This document shows, one piece after another, positions 1 to 8,280 of a stretch of 41,569 nt of DNA (its first letter is position 1; every line of letters begins with the position of its first letter). This DNA is from an uncultured Taibaiella sp. (GTDB lineage Bacteria > Bacteroidota > Bacteroidia > Chitinophagales > Chitinophagaceae). The DNA is taken from NCBI GenBank assembly GCA_937870855.1, contig CALMWT010000081.1, positions 1 through 41,569 of the forward strand, in the 5' to 3' direction. The position numbers and the translations under genes are program-made. A model generated the notes under the pieces. It did not search any database, had not been told where the DNA came from, and was given only the letters and a program-made list of their open reading frames with translations.

Positions 1-148
1 ACAGGGAATAATCCTACTAATCTTTTAATCCTGCAAATCCCGGTTCAGACATTCCGGTTCAGACAGTTTCCACAGAGGGCACAGAGAAAAGGAACAGGGA
101 ATAATCCTACTAATCTTTTAATCCTGCAAATCCCGGTTCAGACATTCC
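1..148. repeat. Duplicated 55-bp intergenic repeat
   Basis: Bases 1-55 recur identically at 94-148, separated by 38 bp that contain a CACAGAGGGCACAGAG tract (71-86). The core AATCCCGGTTCAG lies at 36-48 and 129-141. The same core plus a CACAG-rich tract occurs in the opposite orientation at 28426-28503, so this is a dispersed family. It lies downstream of the minus-strand protease gene, and no coding potential is visible in 1-173. Confidence 0.85.
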
Positions 149-173
149 CAGTTCATACATCCCCATTCAACCA

Positions 174-1277
174 TCATCTTTCCTCTAAATTCGGAATACA
201 ATTAAACTGCCCGATCAAAATCGTGTCGTAATGATCAGCTTTTTGAAAAAGATCGCTGAACATTTTTTCACCACTTTCCAGATTAATATCAAGATCATAA
301 ATAAGGCTGCTGAGCACCACACTTCCTTCATGCAAGGAAAAGAATTTTCCTTTTAGTTTGAAGTTTTCACGGAGCAGATACATGTATAACTCCTTTATTC
401 CCTGCTTTGGTAATTGGCAAAGAAAAGCATCGCTGATGATGAAGTAATTTTCAGGATTGTAAGTAATCTTAATTTTCGCAGAGCCTTCTTCCACCTCCCA
501 TTTGTTCTGTCCTGTGCGAGCAAGCTCGCGGTTGTACCCAAGCTTTTCAATGATGTCTTCAATAGTTTTCGCAATGCCCGAAATAGGTTCCTCTTCTACT
601 TCATTCTTAAGTGGAAAGTCAATACTGGTTCCACAATTCGGACAATACTTGTTGTTATCAAGCGTTTGCTCAGTAACAAGTGTAGTGCAGTTGGGGCAGC
701 GAATAGCCACCTCGCCTTTTATCGGTTTGTATTCATCAAGCGCTTCTTTTAAATAATTAACCGGCAATGCAAATCCCAGATTGTCACCGCCTTTTATAAT
801 GAATGTGTTTACACCCACCACATCACCATTTGTATCAATTAACGGCCCGCCACTGTTGCCTGGGTTAATGGCTGCGTCAATCTGAATGTATTTCAATCCC
901 TGTTGCACGCGATCTACCCGCGAAATCACTCCCTGCGTTGCAGTGTAATTTAAACCGTAAGGATGCCCTATCGCTATAACAGTATTGCCATCTTTTAAAA
1001 GATTGTAATCACCCAATTTTAGTTCCGGCAAATCTTTCATGTCAACCGGTGGTTGCAAAAAAGCGAGATCAAATTTTTCGTCTGTAAATAATACCTGAGC
1101 CAGTCTTTTATCAAACTTTCTCCCTTTTACTGTCACTTTCCGGTTGTCTTTTACTACGTGATTATTAGTAACGATCAGATCGTAATCCACAAGATAAAAG
1201 CCCGTACCTGTGCCGGTTTTGGTGGCTATTTGAACAACTGTGTTCTGATACCGTTCGATAACATCGTGTACACTCAT
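174..1277 (-). CDS. Cytoplasmic trypsin-like serine protease with zinc ribbon and YbjN-like C-terminus
   Basis: This 367-aa protein has the HtrA/DegP-type S1C chymotrypsin fold. The catalytic triad reads as His40 (TNNHVV), Asp70 (KFDLAFL) and Ser142 (NPGNSGGPL). No PDZ domain follows. Instead there is a four-cysteine zinc ribbon (Cys194, Cys197, Cys212, Cys215). After it comes a roughly 120-residue C-terminal domain that resembles the YbjN/type III chaperone-like fold, judged by eye only. There is no signal peptide, so it should act in the cytoplasm, unlike classical DegP. I chose ATG 1277 because it overlaps the upstream gene's stop by one base (TGATG); a TTG at 1280 is also in frame. The overlap implies translational coupling with the 466-aa upstream gene, whose product may be a partner or substrate. 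The protease call is firm; substrate and process are unknown. Confidence 0.85.
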   Translation of the reverse strand: MSVHDVIERYQNTVVQIATKTGTGTGFYLVDYDLIVTNNHVVKDNRKVTVKGRKFDKRLAQVLFTDEKFDLAFLQPPVDMKDLPELKLGDYNLLKDGNTVIAIGHPYGLNYTATQGVISRVDRVQQGLKYIQIDAAINPGNSGGPLIDTNGDVVGVNTFIIKGGDNLGFALPVNYLKEALDEYKPIKGEVAIRCPNCTTLVTEQTLDNNKYCPNCGTSIDFPLKNEVEEEPISGIAKTIEDIIEKLGYNRELARTGQNKWEVEEGSAKIKITYNPENYFIISDAFLCQLPKQGIKELYMYLLRENFKLKGKFFSLHEGSVVLSSLIYDLDINLESGEKMFSDLFQKADHYDTILIGQFNCIPNLEER

Positions 1278-2677
1278 CAATCTCTTTTTGTTTCCAGATT
1301 CAGGTTAGACAGTTGTTCGCTGAAGTCTATGCCAAATTCATACAGGTTACTAAACGAAATCTGGCTATGATCCCATTTCATGTTCCGAAACTTGTCTTTG
1401 TACTTTTCTATCGCGTAATCTGTCGCTCCTGTAATCAGGTCGCTCGCAAATTGTTTTTTCTCTGCATCATACAGCTTTTCCTTCATTCCCAGTTCTGCAA
1501 AAAAATCTGCGTGCATTACAGCCATATAAATGGTGATAAGGTCGGTTTGAAGTTTGGGCATACTATAGAGAAATTGATTGTAAACCATACCATATTCATT
1601 GATCACTAAGGCAATGTCAGAGTATTTGTTTTCTACATACCAATTGGAATCTTTGTTGGCACTTATGATATGATCTCTTGCTTTGTCAGCTTTTGGGGGC
1701 GTGGCTATAGAAAAAGTGCTCTTCGATTTGTATAGACTTTTGCTAAAATCTTCTTTTGAAATATCCAGCAATTTCCGAATTGCATCTTTCATCATCTGGT
1801 TTCTTTCTACCAACGCGATCTCATTTTTTTTGTCCCAGTATAGTCCGTTTATTTTTTCAAGCGCTGAAAGAAGTTTTGCTTCCGGCTGCATCAGAAAGTC
1901 AATGCGATAAATAAGTGTCAGTAGGAGATAGGCAATAGCCCCCGAAAAACTATCCTGATTTAATTCCGACACTCTTGCAAGCGTTTCTTCAATCCATTTT
2001 TTAAAATACTTGTACTTCACTTCAAGTTCTGCCTCGGGTAGTAGTCTTAAATGCTCATGATCGGTAGGTTTTAATGAAGAAAAATCTGAGAGCAGCAGGT
2101 CGTCCTGCCGGTCGGATTTTGTAGCCAATTCTCTAAAACCGTAGTATAGTTTGCTTGGATTTGTTGATGGAACATCGGCAATGAAAACCATATACAGCGT
2201 ATTTCCATTATCCATGCCGCTGTGGCTGTAGTAAAGAGAATAATTTATTTCCAGAAGTCGGCGCATCACGGCCGTGCTGGGATGCACCATTTCTGCAAGT
2301 GGTGATTTTGCATTGATCGTCTCCGTATTTATTTCTCCATGAACTTTCTTGGAACCTTGAAAAAGGGTAAATGTAAAACTGTTTCCATCCTGGATTACAA
2401 TCACATTATCCTCTTCATCATCTCGCAGATAGTCGAAAAAAGCAACGAAAGCCTCCGTGTAGTTTTTTTCTTTGAAGCGGTCTTCTGCTATGTACCAGCT
2501 TTGGGTTTTCTTTTGAGATTTATTGTTGTCGCTGTACCTGCCGAAACGAATGTCTTCCAGCCCTGCAAATATCCACACGCCGCTGTGGTTGTCCACTTTT
2601 GCCAATCCATTACTTTCATTCGCAGAAGTATCGTCTTCCTGATCTTTGCTTCCAAATAACTTGTACAACCAATTCAT
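1277..2677 (-). CDS. Unknown 466-aa protein, operon partner of the protease
   Basis: I do not recognise a named family. The product is soluble, with no signal peptide or membrane segment. Its N-terminal part (about residues 60-200) has alternating strand/helix segments and a PLAEMVHPST...LLEINYSLYYS stretch resembling the YbjN/type III chaperone-like domain suspected at the C-terminus of the downstream protease. The C-terminal half looks mostly helical, with many aromatic residues. The start ATG at 2677 faces the dnaN promoter region divergently across about 220 bp. The stop overlaps the protease start by one base, so the two are very likely co-translated and functionally linked. Possible roles are an adaptor or a protected substrate of the protease; the sequence alone does not decide. 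Confidence 0.7.
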   Translation of the reverse strand: MNWLYKLFGSKDQEDDTSANESNGLAKVDNHSGVWIFAGLEDIRFGRYSDNNKSQKKTQSWYIAEDRFKEKNYTEAFVAFFDYLRDDEEDNVIVIQDGNSFTFTLFQGSKKVHGEINTETINAKSPLAEMVHPSTAVMRRLLEINYSLYYSHSGMDNGNTLYMVFIADVPSTNPSKLYYGFRELATKSDRQDDLLLSDFSSLKPTDHEHLRLLPEAELEVKYKYFKKWIEETLARVSELNQDSFSGAIAYLLLTLIYRIDFLMQPEAKLLSALEKINGLYWDKKNEIALVERNQMMKDAIRKLLDISKEDFSKSLYKSKSTFSIATPPKADKARDHIISANKDSNWYVENKYSDIALVINEYGMVYNQFLYSMPKLQTDLITIYMAVMHADFFAELGMKEKLYDAEKKQFASDLITGATDYAIEKYKDKFRNMKWDHSQISFSNLYEFGIDFSEQLSNLNLETKRD

Positions 2678-2869
2678 GCTTTCTAAATAATCCGCAGCTA
2701 CTGTTTAGCGGTAAAAATACAAAAGACATTCTAACAGATTTTTCGAGTTTCTCTCGCCGCAAGCCCAGAGATTTTTCGTACTCTCATTGCTATTGTTTCA
2801 GGAAAATCACGCTTGTTCACAACCGCTTGTCAGATTTCCACACCGATATGCTTGATAGGTTCAAACGAT

Positions 2870-2877
2870 TATCTTTG
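2870..2877 (+). promoter_or_regulatory. Predicted Bacteroidota -7 box for dnaN
   Basis: TATCTTTG matches the TAnnTTTG consensus exactly and ends 22 nt before the dnaN ATG, predicting a leader of about 15 nt. A weak -33 candidate (TATG, 2847-2850) sits 19 nt upstream. Confidence 0.45.
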
Positions 2878-2898
2878 TTTGACAAACCAAATGTACCA

Positions 2899-4020
2899 AT
2901 GCGTTTTATCGTTACTTCCACAGGATTGCTGAAAAACCTGCAACAGATCAGCGGTGTAATTAGTTCGAACACGGTACTTTCTGTACTCGAAGATTTTTTG
3001 TTTGAACTGAAAGACAATACCCTGACCCTTACAGCTACCGACCTCGAAACGATGATGCGGGTACAAACGGAGGTAACAGAAGCGCAAGGTGACGGACGCA
3101 TTTGCATCCCTTCCAAAATTTTGCTTGAGTATTTGAAAAATCTGCCGGAACAACCCATCACATTTAATATCAACGAACAGGATCTGAGTATAGAAATGAG
3201 TTCATCAGTTGGTAAGTATAAAATTGGCGGCGAAAAGGCCGATGATTTCCCTAAAGAACCCGCTCCCAGCGACACCACTTCTTTCACAATGACCTCTATC
3301 TCTTTGATAGAAAGCATCAACAAAACACTGTTTGCAGTAAGCAACGATACGCTTCGCCCCGCCATGACAGGTGTGTTTTTTGAGCTTGGCAAAGAACGCA
3401 TCACCTTCGTTTCTACCGATGCACACCGATTGGTACAATTTACCCGCACCGATGTAAACTGCCCCACAGAAGAAGGGTTTGTAGTTCCTAAGAAACCATT
3501 ACAGCAATTGCGCGCAACGCTTCCCGCAGATGATACTCAACTGGAACTTTCTTACAATAGCAGCCATCTTTTTGTAACCACCAGCCACCTTAGCATGAGC
3601 TGTCGTCTGATAGATGCACGCTTCCCCGATTACCAGGCGGTAATACCTATGGACAACCCTTACAAGCTAACCGTAAACAGAACCGACTTTGTGAGCGCCA
3701 TGCGCCGTGTAAGCATTTTTGCTAACAAAACAACGAATCAGGTAGTGCTCGACATTAACGGAAACTCTCTGCAACTGAGCGCGCAGGATATTGATTTTTC
3801 TTACGAAGGAAAAGAAACACTTAGCTGCCAATACAGCGGCGAGGATATGAAAATCGCCTTCAATGCAAAGCTGATAATTGAAATGGTAAACAATGTGGAT
3901 GGTGCAGATCTTCAACTCGACCTAAGCACACCTACACGCGCTGGCATTTTCCGCCCTACAGAAAAAGCAGAAAATGAAGATGTGCTGATGCTGCTGATGC
4001 CGTTGATGGTGGGGGTGTAG
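2899..4020 (+). CDS. dnaN: DNA polymerase III subunit beta (sliding clamp)
   Basis: The 373-aa product is the ring-shaped processivity clamp that tethers the replicative polymerase to DNA. Length and layout fit three clamp domains (about 1-120, 125-250, 255-373). Recognisable blocks include MRFIVTSTGL at the N-terminus, LTATDLETMM, FVSTDAHRL, and the C-terminal MLLMPLMV tail equivalent to the usual PMR/PMxL ending. The reading frame is open further upstream, but ATG 2899 gives the canonical clamp N-terminus and lies 22 nt after an exact TAnnTTTG box. No Shine-Dalgarno sequence is visible. It is transcribed away from the unknown 466-aa gene. The next gene downstream is an Abi_2 gene rather than another replication gene. 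Confidence 0.96.
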   Translation: MRFIVTSTGLLKNLQQISGVISSNTVLSVLEDFLFELKDNTLTLTATDLETMMRVQTEVTEAQGDGRICIPSKILLEYLKNLPEQPITFNINEQDLSIEMSSSVGKYKIGGEKADDFPKEPAPSDTTSFTMTSISLIESINKTLFAVSNDTLRPAMTGVFFELGKERITFVSTDAHRLVQFTRTDVNCPTEEGFVVPKKPLQQLRATLPADDTQLELSYNSSHLFVTTSHLSMSCRLIDARFPDYQAVIPMDNPYKLTVNRTDFVSAMRRVSIFANKTTNQVVLDINGNSLQLSAQDIDFSYEGKETLSCQYSGEDMKIAFNAKLIIEMVNNVDGADLQLDLSTPTRAGIFRPTEKAENEDVLMLLMPLMVGV

Positions 4021-4092
4021 AAGAAACAGCATGTCATACTATAGACTTACATTTTGCCTTTACGAATGGATTGCGTATGTTTGCGCCAACAT

Positions 4093-4133
4093 GCTTGCCC
4101 CGCTTCCCGTTGATCAGCGCGCTTTGGGCAAGC
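4093..4133 (+). terminator. Possible terminator after dnaN
   Basis: An 8-bp stem (GCTTGCCC 4093-4100 with GGGCAAGC 4126-4133) encloses a 25-nt loop and is followed by a T-rich run (TTTTTATTT). The long loop weakens the call. It sits directly before the Abi_2 start. Confidence 0.4.
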
Positions 4134-4149
4134 TTTTTATTTGATACCT

Positions 4150-5046
4150 ATGAGTAAAATTGCCTACTCTAAAGTACCTCTAACCTTTGAACAGCAATTA
4201 AAGCAACTCCAAGAACGAGGATTAATAATTGAGGATGTAAGTAAGGCGGTTCATCTTTTAAGTCAAATCAGTTATTATCGTCTTAGTGCATATTGGTATC
4301 CATTACTTTCTGATAAAGCCAATCATATTTTCAAGCCGAACGCAAACTTGCAGGCTGCTTTTAGACTCTATTGCTTTGATAGAGAATTGAGAAAACTTGT
4401 ATCATCTGAAATTGAGAAGATAGAAGTTTCAATCAGGACACAAATTATTTATGTCCTTTCTCATAAGCATGGTCCTTTTTGGTTTGTTGATTCTAGCATC
4501 TTCAAAAATAAAGTCCGTCATAAAGAATCGTTGCTAAAGATTGATCAAGAATATAAGCGCAGCGATGAGCAGTTCATTCTTGCCTTCAAGAATAAATACA
4601 TCAACCCCTATCCACCTTGTTGGATGACGATGGAAATTACATCTTTTGGCATGCTATCTCAGCTTTATAAGAATTTGTTACCCGGCAGAGAGAAAAGAGA
4701 AATTGCGCATCATTATGGCATCTCAGACTCAGTTCTTGAAACATTGCTTCATAGTATTGTTTATCTGCGAAATGTTTGTGCTCATCACACGCGCTTATGG
4801 AATCGTGTTATGCGCATTCAACCACAGTTTCCAAGAGCGCCAAAGAATCAATGGCTGAACAATCCGAATGTATCAAATAATCGCACTTACTTTATACTTT
4901 CCATTATCATTTACCTGCTGAATGTTGTAAACGCTAATCACACTTTCAAGAACAAATTCGGTATGCTTTTAGACAAGTATCCTAATGTTGATTTAGCTGC
5001 AATGGGATTTCCGAAAGATTGGAAGAATGAACATCTTTGGAATTGA
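4150..5046 (+). CDS. Abi_2 (AbiD/AbiF-like) abortive infection protein, HEPN type
   Basis: The 298-aa product matches the Abi_2 family by its early LTFEQQLKQLQERGL block, the SYYRLSAYWYPL segment and a C-terminal RNVCAHHTRLWNR. The last contains an Rx4H motif (Arg207, His212) typical of HEPN ribonucleases, the superfamily to which Abi_2 proteins are assigned. Members are linked to phage abortive infection, presumably by RNA cleavage. I start at ATG 4150; an in-frame TTG at 4141 would add three residues. It is a single-gene unit wedged between housekeeping genes dnaN and korA, with its stop only 2 bp from the korA stop on the other strand. It looks more AT-rich than dnaN, which fits horizontal acquisition. 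Family confidence is high; the phage target is unknown. Confidence 0.88.
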   Translation: MSKIAYSKVPLTFEQQLKQLQERGLIIEDVSKAVHLLSQISYYRLSAYWYPLLSDKANHIFKPNANLQAAFRLYCFDRELRKLVSSEIEKIEVSIRTQIIYVLSHKHGPFWFVDSSIFKNKVRHKESLLKIDQEYKRSDEQFILAFKNKYINPYPPCWMTMEITSFGMLSQLYKNLLPGREKREIAHHYGISDSVLETLLHSIVYLRNVCAHHTRLWNRVMRIQPQFPRAPKNQWLNNPNVSNNRTYFILSIIIYLLNVVNANHTFKNKFGMLLDKYPNVDLAAMGFPKDWKNEHLWN

Positions 5047-5048
5047 TT

Positions 5049-6893
5049 TTACAATAACTCCCTCACCGCCGACACCAACTCCGACCGTGTAAGGGGCGTT
5101 CCTTTTATCTTATTGAAACCCTTTGCGTCAATCAAATATTGGTCGCGGATGATTTTTATCAATTGTCCGTTGTTGATTTCTGGTATCAGAACCTTTTTAT
5201 AATTTTTCAACATCTCGCCAAGGTTGCGGGGGAAGGGTCGAAGATGACGAAGATGTGCATGAGCCACAGCCTTGCCCTGGTTTTGCAATTCTGTAACCGC
5301 ACTCTTTATTGCTCCATAGGTTGAGCCCCAGCCAAGTACCAGCACATCGCCGGTTTCGGGTCCGCTGTCGAGGGTTTGGAGAGGAATATAATCTGCTATT
5401 CGGTTTACTTTTGCCTCGCGCGTTTTCACCATGTGCTGATGGTTGTCGGCATCGTAAGAAACATTGCCTGTTATGTCTTCTTTCTCCAGCCCGCCTATGC
5501 GATGTTCCATTCCCGGCGTGCCAGGCACTGCCCAGGGGCGCACCAGCTTTTCATCGCGCAGGTAAGGAAAGAATTTTTCTTCTTCCGAATCGAGTCCTTT
5601 TTTGAAGTTTACTTCTATAGGTTGCAGGTCGGCGCTTTTAGGAAACCGCCAGGGTTCTGCACCGTTGGCAATGTACCCATCGCTAAGAAGGATAACAGGT
5701 GTCATGTGCTGCACTGCTATGCGCACGGCTTCGTAAGCGGCATCAAAGCAATCGCTTGGTGTGCTGGCTGCAATTACAGGCATCGGGCATTCACCATTTC
5801 GTCCGTAGTATGCCTGCATCAAATCGCTTTGTTCTGTTTTTGTAGGAAGACCTGTGGATGGTCCGCCACGTTGAATGTTTATAATGAGCAAAGGAATTTC
5901 AAGCATTACTGCAAGTCCCATCGCTTCTGTTTTCAGCGCCATACCCGGACCTGAAGTAGTAGTTATTCCCAGACTGCCACCATACGCTGCACCAATAGCC
6001 GCAGAGATTCCGGCAATTTCATCTTCCGCCTGAAAAGTTCTTATCCCGAAATTTTTATGGCGGGAAAGTTCATGCAAAATATCGGAAGCAGGGGTAATAG
6101 GATAAGTACCGAGAAATATGGGAAGGTTTGCTTTTTCGGATGCTGCAATCAGTGCATAGGAAAGCGCCACGTTTCCTGTAATACCCCGATAATTTCCTGC
6201 GGGCAGTTTAGCCTTCTTTACGCTATAGCGAGTTGTGAACGCTTCAACAGTATCACCATAATTGTAGCCTGCTTGTAGTGCGTTTATATTACTGTTGAGA
6301 ATTTCCGGCCGCTTATTAAACTTGTCATGAAGAAAGGAAAAAGTGCTCGTCATGTCGCGGTTGTAAAGCCAGTAAAGAAAGCCCAACACAAACATATTTT
6401 TCGCACGATCTTTCTCTTTGGTACCAAGCTGAATATCTTTCAAAGCTTCGCGTGTAAGCTTTGTGATGTCCATCTTATGCAATTCATAACCGTTAAGAGA
6501 CCCGTCTTCTAATGGATTTATGCCGTTAGGATAGTTTGCCAGCCGGAGATTTTTAGCATCAAAACCATCGGTATTGGCAATAATAATTCCACCTGGTTTC
6601 AGTGCTTTTAAGTTCACCTTCAGTGCGGCAGCATTCATTGCCACTAACACATCGCACACATCGCCGGGCGTAAATATTTTATCGCTGGAAAAACGCAATT
6701 GATAACCACTAACTCCCGGCACAGTGCCTAATGGAGCACGTATTTCAGCAGGAAAATCGGGGAAGGTTGAAAGATCATTTCCAATAAGTGCAGTATTGTT
6801 GGTGAATTGCGAACCAGTAAGTTGCATACCATCACCACTATCTCCTGCAAACTTTATAACAACATCCTCAACAACCTGGGTAGGAACTGACAT
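5049..6893 (-). CDS. korA: 2-oxoacid (2-oxoglutarate):ferredoxin oxidoreductase, fused gamma-alpha subunit
   Basis: The 614-aa product joins the gamma domain (about 1-215, with GDSGDGMQLTG near residue 16) to the alpha, pyrimidine-binding-side domain (from about 230; YPITPASDIL, FQAEDEIAG, TSGPGMALK). With a thiamine-diphosphate-binding beta subunit it would oxidatively decarboxylate a 2-oxoacid, most likely 2-oxoglutarate, passing electrons to ferredoxin. The usual Bacteroidota arrangement has korB directly downstream. Here the downstream position is occupied by the convergent Abi_2 gene, so korB must lie elsewhere. An exact TAnnTTTG box and a hairpin lie within 60 bp upstream. Substrate specificity (2-oxoglutarate against other 2-oxoacids) is inferred from family resemblance. 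Confidence 0.9.
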   Translation of the reverse strand: MSVPTQVVEDVVIKFAGDSGDGMQLTGSQFTNNTALIGNDLSTFPDFPAEIRAPLGTVPGVSGYQLRFSSDKIFTPGDVCDVLVAMNAAALKVNLKALKPGGIIIANTDGFDAKNLRLANYPNGINPLEDGSLNGYELHKMDITKLTREALKDIQLGTKEKDRAKNMFVLGFLYWLYNRDMTSTFSFLHDKFNKRPEILNSNINALQAGYNYGDTVEAFTTRYSVKKAKLPAGNYRGITGNVALSYALIAASEKANLPIFLGTYPITPASDILHELSRHKNFGIRTFQAEDEIAGISAAIGAAYGGSLGITTTSGPGMALKTEAMGLAVMLEIPLLIINIQRGGPSTGLPTKTEQSDLMQAYYGRNGECPMPVIAASTPSDCFDAAYEAVRIAVQHMTPVILLSDGYIANGAEPWRFPKSADLQPIEVNFKKGLDSEEEKFFPYLRDEKLVRPWAVPGTPGMEHRIGGLEKEDITGNVSYDADNHQHMVKTREAKVNRIADYIPLQTLDSGPETGDVLVLGWGSTYGAIKSAVTELQNQGKAVAHAHLRHLRPFPRNLGEMLKNYKKVLIPEINNGQLIKIIRDQYLIDAKGFNKIKGTPLTRSELVSAVRELL

Positions 6894-6910
6894 AAACTAT
6901 GGAGCTAAAG

Positions 6911-6940
6911 AAATAAAAAAACTGCGCTTAAAAAGCGCAG
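6911..6940 (-). terminator. Rho-independent terminator downstream of the CxxCH/T9SS gene
   Basis: An 8-bp stem (CTGCGCTT 6922-6929 with AAGCGCAG 6933-6940) has a three-base loop. Read on the minus strand it is followed by an uninterrupted T-rich tract (6911-6921), a classic intrinsic terminator for the gene ending at 7012. It also lies only 18 bp upstream of the korA start. Confidence 0.75.
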
Positions 6941-6942
6941 CG

Positions 6943-6950
6943 CAAAGTTA
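6943..6950 (-). promoter_or_regulatory. Predicted -7 box for korA
   Basis: TAACTTTG on the minus strand is an exact TAnnTTTG match, 50 nt before the korA ATG. No good -33 element is visible. A transcript from here would begin at or in the adjacent hairpin. Confidence 0.35.
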
Positions 6951-7011
6951 GGTATTTTGAATACGAAGGCTGGGGCGGAATGCAGTTGTTTTCTACTACT
7001 ATTGTTAAGAT

Positions 7012-8118
7012 TTACTCAGACAAAAATTTATCCGTGTAAATGGTTTCCGAGCCGTTTTTGATGTTTATAAGATAAATGCCGAAAGTTGTTGGCTTCTCCA
7101 AAATTATTTTATTCGACCCTTCTTCGAGTTGCACAGATCGGGAGCTTACCAATCTGCCATCCAATGCGAAAATACTTGTTACAGCATTTTGTTGTTTTGC
7201 TCCCGACAAAAGAATAATAACCTGTCCCTCTTTGATGTAGGTAATTCCTGCCGCTGATCCGGTTTTATTTATCTGAATGGTTTTGAAAGTGCTCTCTGTC
7301 CCCGAAACATCTCTATGCTTAATGCGGTAAAAATTTGTGGTCTTTGCATCCACATCCTCGTAAGTGTAGGAATTTTGTAACTCAGTTGTTTGCCTTGCTG
7401 CTAATCTTGCCAATTCCGCATATTGCTTTCCATCTGTACTTTTTTCAAGGATGAAAAATCCATTTTCTATTTCATTTGTGGTGACCCACTCCAGCCTTAC
7501 CTTATCTTTTTCCATCTTGCCTTCAAATGACAGCCAGATTGCAGGAAGAGGGTTAACCGGAATAGTCAGCGTGTTTGTAGTTGCGTTGTCATCAGTTGTT
7601 CCACCCATCCCATCTACTACATTTCCAGCAGCATAAAAAATTACTGAGCCATTTCCAGGTCCGGGTGCAGTCCAGGGAATGCTTATGGAACCACTCGATA
7701 ACGGACTACTGTGCTCCACATAGGTGCGCCCGTTTATTACTACACTATGATAATTAGTGGACGATAGTGAACCCCATGTTCCGGCGTTATTGTCGTTAAA
7801 AGTTCTTACCGCTACTACCTGAAAACCATAAGCCGTACCGGGCGTAACGCCGGTACTTGAAGAGACATTAATACTCAATGTGTAAGCACTGCCAGGTGTA
7901 TAGTTAGTGACAGGAGTTGCTCCACTTAATAATTGTAGGGTTACACTGGGTGTAAAATTTCCGCCGGAGTGACAGTTGCTGCAATAAAGATTGTTGTCGA
8001 AAGACGCACCCGTGTAGCCGGTATTAAAATTAAATCCGGGGCCAGTACTTGCATTGGAAAAAATGAGCACTACCAACAGTGCGCCGAGTGATAAACAGAT
8101 TTTGTAAATATGCTTCAT
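7012..8118 (-). CDS. Secreted CxxCH (choice-of-anchor V-type) protein with T9SS sorting domain
   Basis: The 368-aa product starts with a signal peptide (residues 1 to about 22). A haem-c-type motif CSNCH follows at residues 46-50 in the context YCSNCHSGG. This is the signature of the family usually annotated as choice-of-anchor V domain proteins, with a Reeler-like beta-sandwich to about residue 190. The segment from about 195 to 290 resembles a fibronectin/Ig-like spacer. The last 80 residues form a type A Por/T9SS C-terminal sorting domain ending in GIYLINIKNGSE...YTDKFLSE, implying export by type IX secretion and cell-surface attachment. Whether haem is really attached is unproven, since only one CxxCH is present. 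A clear terminator follows at 6911-6940. Confidence 0.82.
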   Translation of the reverse strand: MKHIYKICLSLGALLVVLIFSNASTGPGFNFNTGYTGASFDNNLYCSNCHSGGNFTPSVTLQLLSGATPVTNYTPGSAYTLSINVSSSTGVTPGTAYGFQVVAVRTFNDNNAGTWGSLSSTNYHSVVINGRTYVEHSSPLSSGSISIPWTAPGPGNGSVIFYAAGNVVDGMGGTTDDNATTNTLTIPVNPLPAIWLSFEGKMEKDKVRLEWVTTNEIENGFFILEKSTDGKQYAELARLAARQTTELQNSYTYEDVDAKTTNFYRIKHRDVSGTESTFKTIQINKTGSAAGITYIKEGQVIILLSGAKQQNAVTSIFALDGRLVSSRSVQLEEGSNKIILEKPTTFGIYLINIKNGSETIYTDKFLSE

Positions 8119-8280
8119 ACGCTATTTTTCTTGAAGATATTACATCTTTTTAGGGTGTTTTTTGCTACCCTGACCAAACAGATTATCATTTGTGTGAAGT
8201 CGGAAAATTGCCCGACAAAACCTAAAATCCTTTAAATGGCATAGTTTTTAATTCTCTGCAATTGACTTAAAACGATCATT

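Noticed and set aside
2817..3467. Long open frame antisense to dnaN
   Set aside because: It lies wholly inside the well-supported dnaN gene, has no recognisable domain and is a by-product of its codon usage.
4021..4149. Possible tRNA or small RNA gene between dnaN and the Abi gene
   Set aside because: Only one long-loop hairpin is visible; no cloverleaf, T-arm or anticodon arrangement can be drawn.
5376..5954. Open frame of 192 codons antisense to korA
   Set aside because: Cysteine-rich, low-plausibility protein fully inside korA on the opposite strand.
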